A DNA stretch of 52,767 nucleotides from NCBI RefSeq assembly GCF_022968795.1, contig NZ_JALJRB010000030.1, positions 1 through 52,767 on the forward strand. The letters are read 5' to 3'. The notes under the pieces were generated by a model. It had not been told where the DNA came from. It did not search any database and saw only the letters and a list, made by a program, of their open reading frames with translations. A program made the position numbers and the translations under genes. Numbering within the stretch: position 1 is the first letter of the stretch; the number at the start of each line of letters is the position of its first letter. This DNA is from Desulfatitalea alkaliphila (GTDB taxonomy: Bacteria; Desulfobacterota; Desulfobacteria; Desulfobacterales; Desulfosarcinaceae). Positions 6,612-17,177 of this stretch are shown here, piece after piece.

Positions 6612-8621
6612 ATGTTCGATAAGATCCTGATCGCCAACCGCGGCGAAATCGCCGTGCGGATCATACGCACCTGCAAGCGTCTGGGCATCCGGACGGTGGC
6701 CGTTTACTCCGAGGCCGACAGCCGGGGCCTCTTTTGCCAGATGGCCGACGAGGCGGTGCCCATCGGCGGCGCGCAGGCGCGCGATTCCTACCTTGACACG
6801 GAAAAGATCGTTGCCGCGGCCATGGCCGGACAATGCCGGGCCGTGCATCCCGGTTATGGCTTTCTCTCCGAGAACCCCCACTTCGCCCGTTCGGTAGAGG
6901 CGGCCGGGCTGGTTTTCATCGGCCCGCCGCCGGCCGCCATTGCCGCCCTGGGGGAAAAGCTCGCGGCAAAAGAGTTGGCGGTCAAGGCCGGCGTACCGGT
7001 CATACCGGGCCACGGCGATGCCTTGAAGGATGAAGCCGAGGCGCTGGCCGTGGCCGACGCCATCGGCTACCCCGTGCTGTTGAAGCCGGCCGCGGGGGGC
7101 GGCGGCAAGGGTATGCGAATCGTGCAAACCCCCGAAGAGATGGAGACCGCACTGGCGTCCAGCCGCCAGGAGGCCCGCAAAGCCTTTGGCGACAGCCGGA
7201 TTTTCATGGAAAGATATATCGAAAACCCCAGGCATATCGAAGTGCAGGTCCTGGCCGATGCCCACGGCAACGTGGTCCATCTGGGCGAACGGGAATGCTC
7301 CATTCAGCGGCGATACCAGAAGATCATCGAAGAGTCCCCCTCGCCGGCGGTTTCGGAGCAATTGCGGCGGCGCATGGGCGCTGCGGCTTGCGATCTGGCC
7401 CGCAAGGCCGGTTACGTGAATGCGGGCACGGTGGAGTTCGTGTTGGACGGTCAGGGCCATTTCTATTTTTTGGAGATGAATACCCGTTTACAGGTGGAGC
7501 ATCCCGTCACCGAGATGGTGACGGGCCTCGATCTGGTGGAGTTGCAATTGCGCATCGCCGGCGGCGAGCCGCTGCCTTTCGGGCAAGACGAAGTTGTGCT
7601 GGACGGATGGGCCATGGAAGCGCGCATCTGCGCAGAAGACCCCGCCAAGGCCTTCATGCCCTCCACCGGGATGATCACGCGCTACTCCGAGCCGCGGGGG
7701 GCCGATGTGCGGGTGGACAGCGGTTTCGGCACGGGCGGTGCCATCAGCCCCTATTACGACTCCCTGCTGGCCAAGGTGATCTGCCGCGGCGGGGACCGGG
7801 AGGCCGCGCGCACCGCTTTGGTGGAGGCGCTCAACGGTTATCACATCGAAGGGGTGCTCACCAATATCGACTTTGTCGGCAGCGTGCTGTGCCATCCGGA
7901 ATTCCTGCAAGGCAACCTCTCCACCGATTTCATCCAGCGCCATTTCGAGGGCAGCCAGTCGTTGACGCCGCCCAATGCGGGCCATTTGCGGCACATGGCC
8001 TTGGCCGCGGCGCTCATTTATCATGTGCGCAGCGAAGCGGTGCGCGACTCGCTGCGCCCCGCCGTCTCCCCCATCGGCGGCCGACGGATCGATCCGGGGA
8101 CCCGCAGCTACACGGTCAAAGCCGAAAAGGCGCTTTTTGACGTGCGACTGGAGGGCGATTCACTCAGCCGGCATTGGATTTTCCACGTCAACGGTACTGT
8201 TTACATGGTGGAGACGCCCGAACTGGAGTTCTACCGCCGCAGGCTCAAACTCAAGATCGACAACCAGATTCACCGTTTCCGGCTACGCATCGAGGAATCC
8301 TTCGTTGTCGTCTCCTTCAGCGGCGTCACGCGGCTGTTCGAAATCTACAGCCCCAAGGAGTGGGAGGCCATGCGGTTCATGCCCGAGCGGACCGAGCGGC
8401 GCGCCCAAAATGTGCTGGCATGCCCCATGCCGGGGTTGGTGGTGGCGGTGCTGGTCGGCAAGGGAGACCGGGTTTTCAAGGGACAAAACCTGGTGATGCT
8501 TGAATCCATGAAAATGGAAACCGGGGTGGCTTCGCCGGTTGACGGTGTCGTGGCCGATGTCCGGGTCCAGGCCGGACAGCCGGTGGAAGCGGAGCAAACG
8601 TTGTTGCTGTTTGAACGTTGA
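6612..8621 (+). CDS. Acyl-CoA carboxylase biotin carboxylase / biotin carrier (alpha) subunit
   Basis: This 669-residue subunit carboxylates its own biotin using ATP and bicarbonate. Residues 1-450 form biotin carboxylase: KILIANRGEIAVRIIRTCKRLGI, HPGYGFLSENPHFA, the ATP-grasp glycine loop KPAAGGGGKGMRIV, and EMNTRLQVEHPVTEMVTG. The C-terminus is a biotinyl domain with LESMKMET; the biotinylated lysine is Lys634 of 669. The linker (about 490-595) is of the PccA type. ATG 6612, with GAGG 6 nt upstream, is preferred over GTG 6600, which overlaps the previous stop. It is transcribed with the carboxyltransferase subunit, with an 8-nt gap. Confidence 0.92.
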   Translation: MFDKILIANRGEIAVRIIRTCKRLGIRTVAVYSEADSRGLFCQMADEAVPIGGAQARDSYLDTEKIVAAAMAGQCRAVHPGYGFLSENPHFARSVEAAGLVFIGPPPAAIAALGEKLAAKELAVKAGVPVIPGHGDALKDEAEALAVADAIGYPVLLKPAAGGGGKGMRIVQTPEEMETALASSRQEARKAFGDSRIFMERYIENPRHIEVQVLADAHGNVVHLGERECSIQRRYQKIIEESPSPAVSEQLRRRMGAAACDLARKAGYVNAGTVEFVLDGQGHFYFLEMNTRLQVEHPVTEMVTGLDLVELQLRIAGGEPLPFGQDEVVLDGWAMEARICAEDPAKAFMPSTGMITRYSEPRGADVRVDSGFGTGGAISPYYDSLLAKVICRGGDREAARTALVEALNGYHIEGVLTNIDFVGSVLCHPEFLQGNLSTDFIQRHFEGSQSLTPPNAGHLRHMALAAALIYHVRSEAVRDSLRPAVSPIGGRRIDPGTRSYTVKAEKALFDVRLEGDSLSRHWIFHVNGTVYMVETPELEFYRRRLKLKIDNQIHRFRLRIEESFVVVSFSGVTRLFEIYSPKEWEAMRFMPERTERRAQNVLACPMPGLVVAVLVGKGDRVFKGQNLVMLESMKMETGVASPVDGVVADVRVQAGQPVEAEQTLLLFER

Positions 8622-8631
8622 GGAGAAGCGG

Positions 8632-10497
8632 ATGCACCCGTTGCTTGCAATCGAATCGTCACAATCCATTTTGTTGCTGGGAAATGAAGCCATCGCCCGC
8701 GGGGCGCTGGAGGCGGGTGTCGCCTTCGCAACCGCTTATCCCGGCACACCGTCCTCTGAAATCGCCCTTCAATTTTTTCAGATTTCCCGTGAGAGCGATC
8801 TTTACTTCGAATACAGCGCCAATGAGAAGGTGGCCCTGGAAATGGCGGCCGGAGCGGCCATGTGCGGGCTTCGCGCCATGACCAGCATGAAGCACGTGGG
8901 CCTCAATGTGGCGGCGGACGCCCTCATGACGCTCGCCTACACGGGGGTCAACGGCGCCCTGGTGCTCGTCGTCGCCGACGATCCGTTTATGTTTTCCAGC
9001 CAGAACGAGCAGGATACACGCTGGTACGGCAAGCTCAGCGGACTGCCTATCCTGGAACCGTCCACGGTGGCCGAGGCCAAGGAAATGACCCTGTCGGCCT
9101 TCGACCTTTCCGAGTCGCTCAAGCTGCCGGTGCTCCTGCGCACCACTACGCGCATCAACCACGCCAGCGGCATGGTCACCATGGGGCCATTGCGCGAAAG
9201 GATCGTCAAGGGCGCGTTTGAAAAGGACCCCATGTCTTATGTGTGTATTCCCGCAGTGTCGCGCGAGCTGCACCCAAAGCTGCTGGATAAGATGGGCAGG
9301 GCGGCCGCCATGGCCGATGAAAGTCCCTGGAACCGCATCGAAGGCGACGGCCGCTGGGGCATCGTCTGCAACGGCGTGAGCTACGGTTATGTCAGCGATG
9401 CCATACACGAACTCGGTGCGGCCGACCGCTTCAAGGTCCTGCGTGTGGGTTTTTCCCATCCTTTTCCGGAAATCTTGACCCATTGGTTTTTGGAAGGGTG
9501 CGAAAAGGTGCTGGTGGCCGAAGAGGGTGAACCGTATCTGCAGGAGGCCGTGCGCAATTGCGCCCATCGCAATGGCATGATGTTGCCGATTCACGGCAAG
9601 GGGGAGGGACTTTTTTCAAGACTGTACGAATTCGACCCTACAACGGTAAAAAGGGTGATATCATCCTATTTCCATCTGCCCTTTACTGCTTCGGCCTCCA
9701 TTCGAACCGACGACCTGCCCGAAGTTCCGGCCCGGCCGCCCAATCTGTGTCCCGGTTGCCCCCACCGGGCCGCCTACGCGGCCGTGCGAGAGGTCTTCGG
9801 CGACGAGGCCATCTACCCTACCGACATCGGTTGCTACACGCTGGGGCTGTTGCCGCCTTTGCGCATGGGCGATTTTTTGATCGCCATGGGCGCCGGCATC
9901 GGTACGGCCGGCGGTTTTGCGCGCGCCACGGGGCGCAAGGTGGTGGCCTTCATCGGCGACTCCACCTTCTTCCACAGCGGCCTTTCCCCTTTGGCCAGCG
10001 CGGTTTACAACAACCACGATTTCATGGTGGTCATACTGGACAACGGCACCACCGGCATGACCGGGCATCAGCCCCACCCGGGCGTGGATCTGCGCCACCT
10101 GAACCTGGAACGCGCGCCGGTGTCCATCGAAGCCGCGGTGAAAGGTCTGGGCGTCGAAAATCTGCTCACCGTCAACCCTTTCAAATATCGGAAAACCGTT
10201 GCGGCGGTGCGCGAGCTGGCACGGCACCCGGGGGTTTCGGTGCTCATCGCCCGTGCACCGTGTCCGCTGTACGAACGCACTTTGCCCCATTATCGCAAAC
10301 GGCGTCCGTTCCGGGTGAACGCCGCAAAGTGCCGGGGCCACAAGGTTTGCCTGAGCAAACTGGCCTGCCCGGCCTTTTTCGCAGCCGAAGGCCAGGTCGG
10401 CATCGACCCGGATCGCTGCACCGGATGCGCCTTGTGTGCACAGCTGTGTCCCGAAAATGCCATAATGCCGGCGCGCGACAAGGAGGCGGCGCGATGA
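8632..10497 (+). CDS. iorA: Indolepyruvate:ferredoxin oxidoreductase, alpha subunit
   Basis: IorA decarboxylates aryl-pyruvates from aromatic amino acids to aryl-acetyl-CoA with reduction of ferredoxin. The 621-residue protein has the pyrimidine domain (GNEAIARGALEAGVAFATAYPGTPSSEI), then the thiamine-diphosphate domain (NLCPGCPHRAAYAAV, then GDSTFFHSGL and LDNGTTGMTGHQPHPG), then a ferredoxin tail. The last 4Fe-4S motif is intact (CTGCALCAQLCP). The first reads C567-x2-H570-x2-C573-x5-C579, with His where the second Cys is expected. Start ATG 8632 has GAGGAGAAG just upstream. The ATGA overlap with iorB indicates coupling. Confidence 0.93.
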   Translation: MHPLLAIESSQSILLLGNEAIARGALEAGVAFATAYPGTPSSEIALQFFQISRESDLYFEYSANEKVALEMAAGAAMCGLRAMTSMKHVGLNVAADALMTLAYTGVNGALVLVVADDPFMFSSQNEQDTRWYGKLSGLPILEPSTVAEAKEMTLSAFDLSESLKLPVLLRTTTRINHASGMVTMGPLRERIVKGAFEKDPMSYVCIPAVSRELHPKLLDKMGRAAAMADESPWNRIEGDGRWGIVCNGVSYGYVSDAIHELGAADRFKVLRVGFSHPFPEILTHWFLEGCEKVLVAEEGEPYLQEAVRNCAHRNGMMLPIHGKGEGLFSRLYEFDPTTVKRVISSYFHLPFTASASIRTDDLPEVPARPPNLCPGCPHRAAYAAVREVFGDEAIYPTDIGCYTLGLLPPLRMGDFLIAMGAGIGTAGGFARATGRKVVAFIGDSTFFHSGLSPLASAVYNNHDFMVVILDNGTTGMTGHQPHPGVDLRHLNLERAPVSIEAAVKGLGVENLLTVNPFKYRKTVAAVRELARHPGVSVLIARAPCPLYERTLPHYRKRRPFRVNAAKCRGHKVCLSKLACPAFFAAEGQVGIDPDRCTGCALCAQLCPENAIMPARDKEAAR

Positions 10498-11087
10498 AAA
10501 CATTACGGATCATGATCGTGGCGGTGGGCGGGCAAGGCAATATCCTGGCGGCCCGCATCTTGGGCGAAGCGGCGGCCGCGGTCGGAATCACGCCGCGAAT
10601 GTCGGAATTCCATGGCATGGCGCAACGTGGCGGGGTGGTGGAGTCCATGGTTTTGCTTGGCGAGGGACGCGCCTATTGCATCCCCGATGGCGAAGCGGAC
10701 ATCCTGCTGGGATTCGAGCCTTCCGAAACCATCCGGGCCGCCAAAAAATGCGGTGCCCACAGCGTGATCATCACCAACACGGCCCCACAACCGCCATTTA
10801 CCGTGGCCACCGGCCAGTCCCGCTATCCGGACATCGACGCTGCCTTGGCGAAGCTGGCGGGTCGGGTCAAACGTCTTATCGCCTTGGACGCCACCTCTTT
10901 GGCGGCGCGGGCCGGATCGCCCTTGTCATTGAATATGGTGATGCTGGGGGCCTTGGCCGGCAGTGGTGCGACGCATCTGCCGCCCGAGAAGTTGCGTGAT
11001 GCCATTCAAGCCAAAACAAAGGCGGCCCATACCGGCGCCAATTTGGCGGCTTTTGAACTGGGGGCAAATACGGGCGCACAAATGTAA
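10494..11087 (+). CDS. iorB: Indolepyruvate:ferredoxin oxidoreductase, beta subunit
   Basis: This 197-residue gamma-domain subunit pairs with IorA. The family signature is near the N-terminus (IMIVAVGGQGNILAARILGEAA), followed by SEFHGMAQRGGVVESMV, which contributes to CoA/thiamine site architecture in 2-oxoacid:ferredoxin oxidoreductases. It starts inside the last codons of iorA (ATGA overlap), so the two are made in equal amounts. Finding iorAB directly behind an acyl-CoA carboxylase suggests one catabolic unit handling aryl- or acyl-CoA intermediates; that link is inference. Confidence 0.9.
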   Translation: MKTLRIMIVAVGGQGNILAARILGEAAAAVGITPRMSEFHGMAQRGGVVESMVLLGEGRAYCIPDGEADILLGFEPSETIRAAKKCGAHSVIITNTAPQPPFTVATGQSRYPDIDAALAKLAGRVKRLIALDATSLAARAGSPLSLNMVMLGALAGSGATHLPPEKLRDAIQAKTKAAHTGANLAAFELGANTGAQM

Positions 11088-11166
11088 ATAGCGGCGCGAT
11101 CCCTATCGGGTCCCTTCTTTTCTACCTCTGCGAGGTGCGAATGCAACATACAGACATATATATACC

Positions 11167-12333
11167 ATGGTTTTGAAAACGAATGATAAGCCGGCAGCTT
11201 TGTTGGCGCTAGAAGATGGCCGTGTTTTTGATTGCGCGTCGTTCACCGGACCCGGCGAAGCATCGGGGGAGATCGTCTTCAACACCGGCATGACCGGTTA
11301 CCAGGAGATCCTCACCGATCCGTCGTACAACGGGCAGATGGTGGTCATGACCTACCCGCTGATCGGCACCTACGGCGTCAATTCCGAGGACATGGAGTCC
11401 GAAGGCATTCGTGCCGAGGCCCTGATCGTCAAAGAGTATCAGGCCGATCCAAGCAACCACCGGGCCGGCGAGGCCCTGGCCGATTTTTTGCGGCGCCACG
11501 GCAAAATGGGCATTGAGGGACTGGACACGCGCGCTTTGACCCGGCACATCCGCACGGCCGGCGCCATGCGCGCCTTTGTCTCCACCGCCAATCTCGATCC
11601 GCGCTCCTGTATCCAAAAAGCCCGCGCTATTCCCCCAATGGTGGGTCGCGATCTGACCCGCGCCGCATCAACGTGCGAACCTTACCGCTGGGTCAATGGA
11701 GAAAAAGTATTCTTTGCTTCACCGCAGGCCTGTTTCCGAAAGGGGGTTTGGACGGCGCAAGGCCGCAAACCATCGGTGGCGGCCATCGACTATGGCGCCA
11801 AGCATAATATTCTGCGCTGCCTCGAAGCATCCGGTTTTGAGGTCATCGTCGTGCCGGCTGCGACCAATGCCGCGGATGTCATGGCCATGGCGCCGGATGC
11901 GGTATTTCTTTCCAACGGCCCGGGCGATCCGGAGCCGGCCGTCCAGGCGGTTCGCACCGTTCGGGAGCTGCTCGGATACCGGCCCATGTTCGGCATTTGT
12001 CTCGGTCACCAACTCATGGCCCTGGCCCTGGGGGGCAAGACGTTCAAACTCAAGTTCGGCCACCGGGGGGGCAATCAGCCGGTGAAGCACTTGGCCACCG
12101 GCAGGGTGGAGATCACCTCGCAAAACCATGGTTTTGCCGTGGCCCCGGATAGCTTGGACCAAGGGGAGGTCGAACCGACCCACATCAACTTGAACGACGG
12201 GACGCTGGAAGGCTTCCGCCACCGCAGGTTGCCGCTCATGGCGGTGCAATACCATCCGGAAGCCGCTCCCGGGCCCCACGATGCCGGCTATTTGTTCGAA
12301 ACATTTCGGCGAATGATCGCCGCAAATCCTTGA
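11167..12333 (+). CDS. carA: Carbamoyl-phosphate synthase small (glutaminase) subunit
   Basis: CarA hydrolyses glutamine and channels ammonia to CarB for carbamoyl phosphate (arginine and pyrimidines). The 388-residue protein has the CarA N-terminal domain ([36 protein letters not shown]) and a class I glutamine amidotransferase domain with GICLGHQ (catalytic Cys278), SQNHGF and the His/Glu of QYHPEA. No clear Shine-Dalgarno precedes ATG 11167; the 79-nt leader is pyrimidine-rich then AT-rich. carB follows 41 nt after the stop. Confidence 0.95.
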   Translation: MVLKTNDKPAALLALEDGRVFDCASFTGPGEASGEIVFNTGMTGYQEILTDPSYNGQMVVMTYPLIGTYGVNSEDMESEGIRAEALIVKEYQADPSNHRAGEALADFLRRHGKMGIEGLDTRALTRHIRTAGAMRAFVSTANLDPRSCIQKARAIPPMVGRDLTRAASTCEPYRWVNGEKVFFASPQACFRKGVWTAQGRKPSVAAIDYGAKHNILRCLEASGFEVIVVPAATNAADVMAMAPDAVFLSNGPGDPEPAVQAVRTVRELLGYRPMFGICLGHQLMALALGGKTFKLKFGHRGGNQPVKHLATGRVEITSQNHGFAVAPDSLDQGEVEPTHINLNDGTLEGFRHRRLPLMAVQYHPEAAPGPHDAGYLFETFRRMIAANP

Positions 12334-12374
12334 AGAGGGGCGAAGTAGTAGCCCCGGGGACAACGATAAAACCG

Positions 12375-15300
12375 ATGCCCAAACGAACCGACATCCAAAA
12401 AATCCTGATCATCGGCGCCGGCCCCATCGTGATCGGCCAGGCATGCGAGTTCGACTACTCCGGCACCCAGGCATGCAAGGCACTCAAATCCGAAGGGTAC
12501 GAGGTGGTGTTGGTCAACAGCAACCCTGCCACCATCATGACCGATCCCGAAATGGCGCACCGCACCTACATCGAGCCGGTGACCGCCGATACCGTAGCGG
12601 CCATCATCGCCAAAGAGCGGCCCGACGTCCTGCTGCCGACCCTGGGCGGCCAGACCGGGTTGAACACCGCCGTCGAGCTGCATCGGATGGGGGTGTTGGA
12701 GGCCCATGGGGTGGAGCTGATCGGCGCCAACCTGGAGGCGATCCGAAAGGCCGAGGACCGCGATCTTTTCCGGCGCGCCATGACCGATATCGGTTTAACG
12801 ATGGCGCCCAGCGACATCGCCACGGATATGGAAAACGCCAGGGCCGCCGCCGATCGCATCGGCTACCCGGTCATCATCCGTCCGGCCTTTACCCTCGGCG
12901 GTACCGGCGGCGGCGTGGCCTATAATCCCGAGGACCTGGAAACCATCGCCGCCGCCGGACTTCAGGCCAGCCTCATCGGTCAAATCCAGGTCGAAGCGTC
13001 GGTGCTGGGTTGGAAGGAGTTCGAGCTGGAAGTGATGCGGGACGGCAAAGACAATGTGGTCATCGTCTGTTCCATCGAAAATGTCGATCCCATGGGCGTT
13101 CACACCGGCGACAGCATCACTGTGGCGCCGGCCCAAACCTTGTCGGATCGCGAATACCAGCAGATGCGTAACGCCGCCATCGCCATCATGCGCGAGATCG
13201 GCGTGGACACCGGAGGCTCCAACGTGCAGTTCGCCGTCAACCCGCGGGATGGGCGGATGCTGGTGGTGGAGATGAATCCGCGGGTCTCCCGCAGCTCGGC
13301 CCTGGCCTCCAAAGCCACCGGTTTTCCCATTGCCAAGATCGCCGCCTTGCTGGCGGTGGGATACACGCTGGACGAGCTGCCCAATGACATCACCGGCCGC
13401 ACCGTGGCCTCCTTCGAGCCGGCCCTGGATTATTGTGTTGTGAAAATGCCGCGGTTCGCTTTCGAAAAATTTCCCGAGTGCGAGGACAATTTGACCACTT
13501 CCATGCAATCGGTGGGCGAGGCCATGGCCATTGGTCGCACCTTCAAGGAGGCCCTCCAGAAGGCGATCCGCTCCCTGGAAACGGGCCGTCCTCCGATAAT
13601 GGACAACCCGCCTTCGGAGACGCTCATCGCACGGAAACTGGCACAGCCCAACTCCCAGCGCATTTTCTACTTGCGCCACGCCCTGTCGGTCGGCTGGTCC
13701 GAACAGCGGCTTTTCGAACTGACCGGCATCGACCCCTGGTTTTTGAATCAGATGGGCCATCTGGCCCACCTGGAAAGGGAATTGGCGTCGGCGCGTGGGC
13801 CCTTGCCCGCAGCCCTGCTGCGCAAGGCCAAAGCCTGGGGGTTTTCAGACGAACAGATCGCCCGCCTCACCGGTGTCACGGAAGCGGTCGTTGGCAAACA
13901 TCGTCGCGGCTTGGAGATATTTACGGCATACAAGCAGGTGGATACATGTGCTGCGGAATTCGAAGCGGCCACACCGTATTACTATTCGACCTATGAAACC
14001 GAATGCGAGGCGCGCGCCGTCAACGGCGCCAAGGTGATGATCATCGGCGGAGGTCCCAACCGTATCGGGCAGGGCATCGAATTCGATTACTGCTGCGTTC
14101 ATGCCGCCTTTGCATTGGCCGAGGAAGGGGTGCAGAGCATCATGGTCAACAGCAACCCCGAAACCGTGAGCACCGATTACGACACATCCGACCGCCTCTA
14201 TTTCGAACCGTTGACCTCGGAAGATGTGCTGCACATCGTGGAGACCGAAAAGCCAATGGGCCTCATCGTCCAGTTCGGTGGCCAGACGCCGCTGAATCTC
14301 GCCCTGCCGCTGCACCGGGCCGGCGTGACCATCCTTGGCACTCATCCACAGGATATCGCCAGGGCCGAAGACCGGTCGTTTTTCAGGGCCATGCTGCAGC
14401 AACTGGGTTTGCACCAACCGGCCAGCGAGGCGGTGCTAACGGTGCGCGAGGCGGCAGCGGCGGCAGCGGCCATCGGTTTTCCAGTCTTGGTAAGACCCTC
14501 CTATGTGCTCGGCGGCAGGGCCATGAAGATCGTGTTCGATCCGTCTGAATTGGAAACCATTGTCCGGTTGGCACTTGAGGCGTCTCCCGGACACCCCGTG
14601 CTTATCGACAAATTTCTGGAAAATGCCGTGGAGGTGGATGTGGACGCGGTGTCGGACGGCGCGAACACCTGTATCGCGGGCCTCATGGAGCATATCGAGG
14701 CAGCCGGCATCCACTCCGGCGACTCGGCCTGCGTTCTGCCGCCCCGAACGCTGGGCGGCAAGGTCATCGAGGAAATCCGTGCCGCAACGCGTGCCATGGC
14801 CGCCGAGTTGCGTGTGGTGGGACTGATGAACGTGCAATACGCCGTTCACAATGACAAGCTCTTCGTGCTGGAAGTCAATCCACGTGCCTCGCGCACCGTT
14901 CCTTTCGTGAGCAAAGCCACGGGAGTGGCCTTGGCCAAGGTGGCCGCCAAAGCGATGCTGGGCCGTTCTTTAACGGAAATGGGCATTGATGGCGATTTGC
15001 CTTTGCCACGGCATGTCAGTGTTAAAGAGTCGGTCTTCCCCTTCGTTAAGTTGTCGGGGGTGGATCTGCTTTTGGGGCCGGAGATGAAGTCCACCGGGGA
15101 GGTGATGGGCATTGCGTCGGATTTCGGCGCCGCCTATGCCAAGGCCCAACTGGGCGCGGGCCAGCGATTGCCTACCTCCGGAGCCGTCTTCATCAGCGTG
15201 GAAGACAAGGACAAACCTTCGGCGGTGGCCATTGCCGTCGGGTTTCGGTCATTGGGCTTCGACATTTTGTCCACCGAGGGCACCGCCCGCTTTCTGGCGC

Positions 15301-15611
15301 AGCACGGCGTTCAATGCCGAACCATCAAAAAGGTGTCCATGGGCCGGCCCCATGTGGTGGATGCCATCAAAAACAAGATAATCCAACTGGTGGTGAACAC
15401 CGCCGGTGCAAGCGGACCGCTCAAGGATGGCTATGCCATTCGCCGGGCGGCGCTGGCCTTCAATGTTCCCTACACCACCACCATCCATGGTGCCGAGGCC
15501 TCGCTGATGGCGATTTCAAGCATGAAGCGGGAGGCGATCGGTGTGCTTTCCATTCAGGACCACTACAGCAGGAAGAACGGCCGCGAGGGGGTTGACGGGG
15601 TTCGGGGATGA
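12375..15611 (+). CDS. carB: Carbamoyl-phosphate synthase large subunit
   Basis: CarB makes carbamoyl phosphate from bicarbonate, ammonia and two ATP. The 1078-residue protein has the two homologous ATP-grasp halves: half one with [19 protein letters not shown] and [14 protein letters not shown], half two with [19 protein letters not shown] and [14 protein letters not shown]-terminal MGS-like allosteric domain (about 940-1078) includes [11 protein letters not shown] and [20 protein letters not shown]. The length matches E. coli CarB (1073). The start is ATG 12375 ([14 protein letters not shown]); TTG 12330 would add an atypical extension. The upstream Shine-Dalgarno is weak. Confidence 0.96.
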   Translation: MPKRTDIQKILIIGAGPIVIGQACEFDYSGTQACKALKSEGYEVVLVNSNPATIMTDPEMAHRTYIEPVTADTVAAIIAKERPDVLLPTLGGQTGLNTAVELHRMGVLEAHGVELIGANLEAIRKAEDRDLFRRAMTDIGLTMAPSDIATDMENARAAADRIGYPVIIRPAFTLGGTGGGVAYNPEDLETIAAAGLQASLIGQIQVEASVLGWKEFELEVMRDGKDNVVIVCSIENVDPMGVHTGDSITVAPAQTLSDREYQQMRNAAIAIMREIGVDTGGSNVQFAVNPRDGRMLVVEMNPRVSRSSALASKATGFPIAKIAALLAVGYTLDELPNDITGRTVASFEPALDYCVVKMPRFAFEKFPECEDNLTTSMQSVGEAMAIGRTFKEALQKAIRSLETGRPPIMDNPPSETLIARKLAQPNSQRIFYLRHALSVGWSEQRLFELTGIDPWFLNQMGHLAHLERELASARGPLPAALLRKAKAWGFSDEQIARLTGVTEAVVGKHRRGLEIFTAYKQVDTCAAEFEAATPYYYSTYETECEARAVNGAKVMIIGGGPNRIGQGIEFDYCCVHAAFALAEEGVQSIMVNSNPETVSTDYDTSDRLYFEPLTSEDVLHIVETEKPMGLIVQFGGQTPLNLALPLHRAGVTILGTHPQDIARAEDRSFFRAMLQQLGLHQPASEAVLTVREAAAAAAAIGFPVLVRPSYVLGGRAMKIVFDPSELETIVRLALEASPGHPVLIDKFLENAVEVDVDAVSDGANTCIAGLMEHIEAAGIHSGDSACVLPPRTLGGKVIEEIRAATRAMAAELRVVGLMNVQYAVHNDKLFVLEVNPRASRTVPFVSKATGVALAKVAAKAMLGRSLTEMGIDGDLPLPRHVSVKESVFPFVKLSGVDLLLGPEMKSTGEVMGIASDFGAAYAKAQLGAGQRLPTSGAVFISVEDKDKPSAVAIAVGFRSLGFDILSTEGTARFLAQHGVQCRTIKKVSMGRPHVVDAIKNKIIQLVVNTAGASGPLKDGYAIRRAALAFNVPYTTTIHGAEASLMAISSMKREAIGVLSIQDHYSRKNGREGVDGVRG

Positions 15612-15798
15612 TGTCCCGGCAAAGGCCGCGCGCACGGCCTCTTCGTGTTGAACACGCACCTTGTAGGGATAGAAACAGGCACGCACAGCGGCCCGTCGGA
15701 GCCGACCCGGCTGCAAACGGATGACGGTTGACGGGTTGCCGGAAAGACGCCTTGCAATGAATACATCCATAAACCCGGCAGAAAGGAAATCCGAACCA

Positions 15799-16035
15799 AT
15801 GACGACCGATTATCGAATCGATGCGCAACGCTGCAAAGGCTGTGCTTTGTGTGTCGCCGTTTGTCCCAAAGGCGTTCTTGAGATGTCCGTTCATTTGAAC
15901 CTAAATGGCTATTCCCCGGTTGTCCGCGCACACCCGGAAAAGTGTGTGTACTGCGCGCTGTGCTGCACAATGTGCCCAGACGTGGCTTTGACCATCAGGG
16001 AGAATGGCTGCCGTGCTTCAAACCATGCGGCTTGA
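15799..16035 (+). CDS. vorD: 2-oxoacid:ferredoxin oxidoreductase, delta (ferredoxin) subunit
   Basis: This 78-residue two-cluster ferredoxin subunit carries electrons from the thiamine site to soluble ferredoxin. Both 4Fe-4S motifs are intact: CKGCALCVAVCP and CVYCALCCTMCP. It heads a four-gene set (delta, alpha, beta, gamma). ATG 15799 is chosen because GAAAGGA precedes it by 11 nt and the ferredoxin fold starts at once. ATG 15757 would add 14 residues without a ribosome site. The 187-nt gap after carB contains a short GGCCG/CGGCC hairpin (about 15625) and a TTGACG box at 15728-15733, hinting at a separate transcript. Confidence 0.88.
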   Translation: MTTDYRIDAQRCKGCALCVAVCPKGVLEMSVHLNLNGYSPVVRAHPEKCVYCALCCTMCPDVALTIRENGCRASNHAA

Positions 16036-16071
16036 GTCGCCAACAGCCGCCATAGAAAGGAAAGTCCGTTT

Positions 16072-17157
16072 ATGGCCAAAGTACTGATGAAGGGCAATGA
16101 GGCCATCGCCGAAGCCGCCGTCAGGGCTGGATGCCTCAACTATTTTGCTTATCCGATAACGCCCCAGTCCGAAATCGGCGAATATCTTGCCCGCCGCTTG
16201 CCCGAAGTGGGCGGCATGTTTCTCCAGGCGGAAAGCGAGATTGCCGTGGTCTACATGCTTTACGGCGCCGCCGGTTGCGGCGCCAGGGCCTTCACATCCT
16301 CTTCGAGCCCCGGGATCAGCCTGATGAGCGAGGGTATCAGTTACCTGGTGGGCGCCCAGTTGCCGGCTGTTTTCGTCAACATCATGCGCGGCGGGCCGGG
16401 TCTGGGCGGCATCCTGCCTTCCCAGGCGGATTATCTTCAGGCCGTCAAGGGTGCCGGGCACGGGGATTGCCGCATGTTCGTCCTGGCGCCGGCAAGCGTA
16501 CAGGAAGCGGCGGATATGATGGCCGACGCCTTCGCACTGGCGGAGAAATACCGGAATCCGGTCATGGTGCTTGGGGACGGCCTCATCGGACAGATGATGG
16601 AACCGGTATCGTTCAAGGCGCAAAAAGCCGTTGCCATGGAGAACAAGAGTGCATGGGCAACGACCGGGATGTCGGCCCGCGACGGCAACACCCCCAACCT
16701 GGTAAAGTCCCTGCACCTGGACCCCGCCCTTCTGAACCAGCACAATCTGGACCTAAAGGCCAAGTACGAGCGCATGGCCCGTGAAGAAATGCGGTGGGAA
16801 ATGTACAACGCCGAAGGCGATTACCAAGTCCTGCTTGTAAGCTTCGGCACCATGAGCCGTGTCTGCCGTACGGCTGTCGATATGCTCAAGGCCAAAGGAG
16901 TTGACGTGGCGCTGTTGCGGCCGATTACCCTGTTTCCTTTTCCGGAAGAACAGATCGCAATGGCCGCCGAGCGCTCCTGCTGCAAGGCCGTCCTCAGTGT
17001 CGAGATGAACATGGGGCAGATGGTCGATGATGTGAAACGATCGGTGGGAAGACAAAAACCGGTCAGTTGGTACGGAAAGTGCGGCGGCGAGGTGCCGACA
17101 CCGGAAGAGGTCGCCGGCGTGGTCGAAAAGACCATCGCGGATATGGATTTCACTTAA
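16072..17157 (+). CDS. vorB: 2-oxoacid:ferredoxin oxidoreductase, alpha subunit (VorB/KorA type)
   Basis: This 361-residue subunit holds the pyrimidine-binding and domain II modules. MAKVLMKGNEAIAEAAVRAG, then YPITPQSEIGEYLARRLPEVGG, SSSSPGISLMSEGISYL and MRGGPGLGGILPSQADY match subunits annotated as 3-methyl-2-oxobutanoate:ferredoxin oxidoreductase VorB; KorA is close. Substrates could be branched 2-oxoacids or 2-oxoglutarate, and sequence alone does not decide. The SD GAAAGGAAAG lies before ATG 16072. It is 36 nt from the delta gene. Confidence 0.88.
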   Translation: MAKVLMKGNEAIAEAAVRAGCLNYFAYPITPQSEIGEYLARRLPEVGGMFLQAESEIAVVYMLYGAAGCGARAFTSSSSPGISLMSEGISYLVGAQLPAVFVNIMRGGPGLGGILPSQADYLQAVKGAGHGDCRMFVLAPASVQEAADMMADAFALAEKYRNPVMVLGDGLIGQMMEPVSFKAQKAVAMENKSAWATTGMSARDGNTPNLVKSLHLDPALLNQHNLDLKAKYERMAREEMRWEMYNAEGDYQVLLVSFGTMSRVCRTAVDMLKAKGVDVALLRPITLFPFPEEQIAMAAERSCCKAVLSVEMNMGQMVDDVKRSVGRQKPVSWYGKCGGEVPTPEEVAGVVEKTIADMDFT

Positions 17158-17177
17158 GTGCAAACAGGAGAAAAACG

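Noticed and set aside
15624-15645. GGCCG/CGGCC hairpin after carB as a terminator
   Set aside because: The stem is only 5 bp and the following tract (TCTTCGTG) is not a T-run; it is too weak to list as a terminator.
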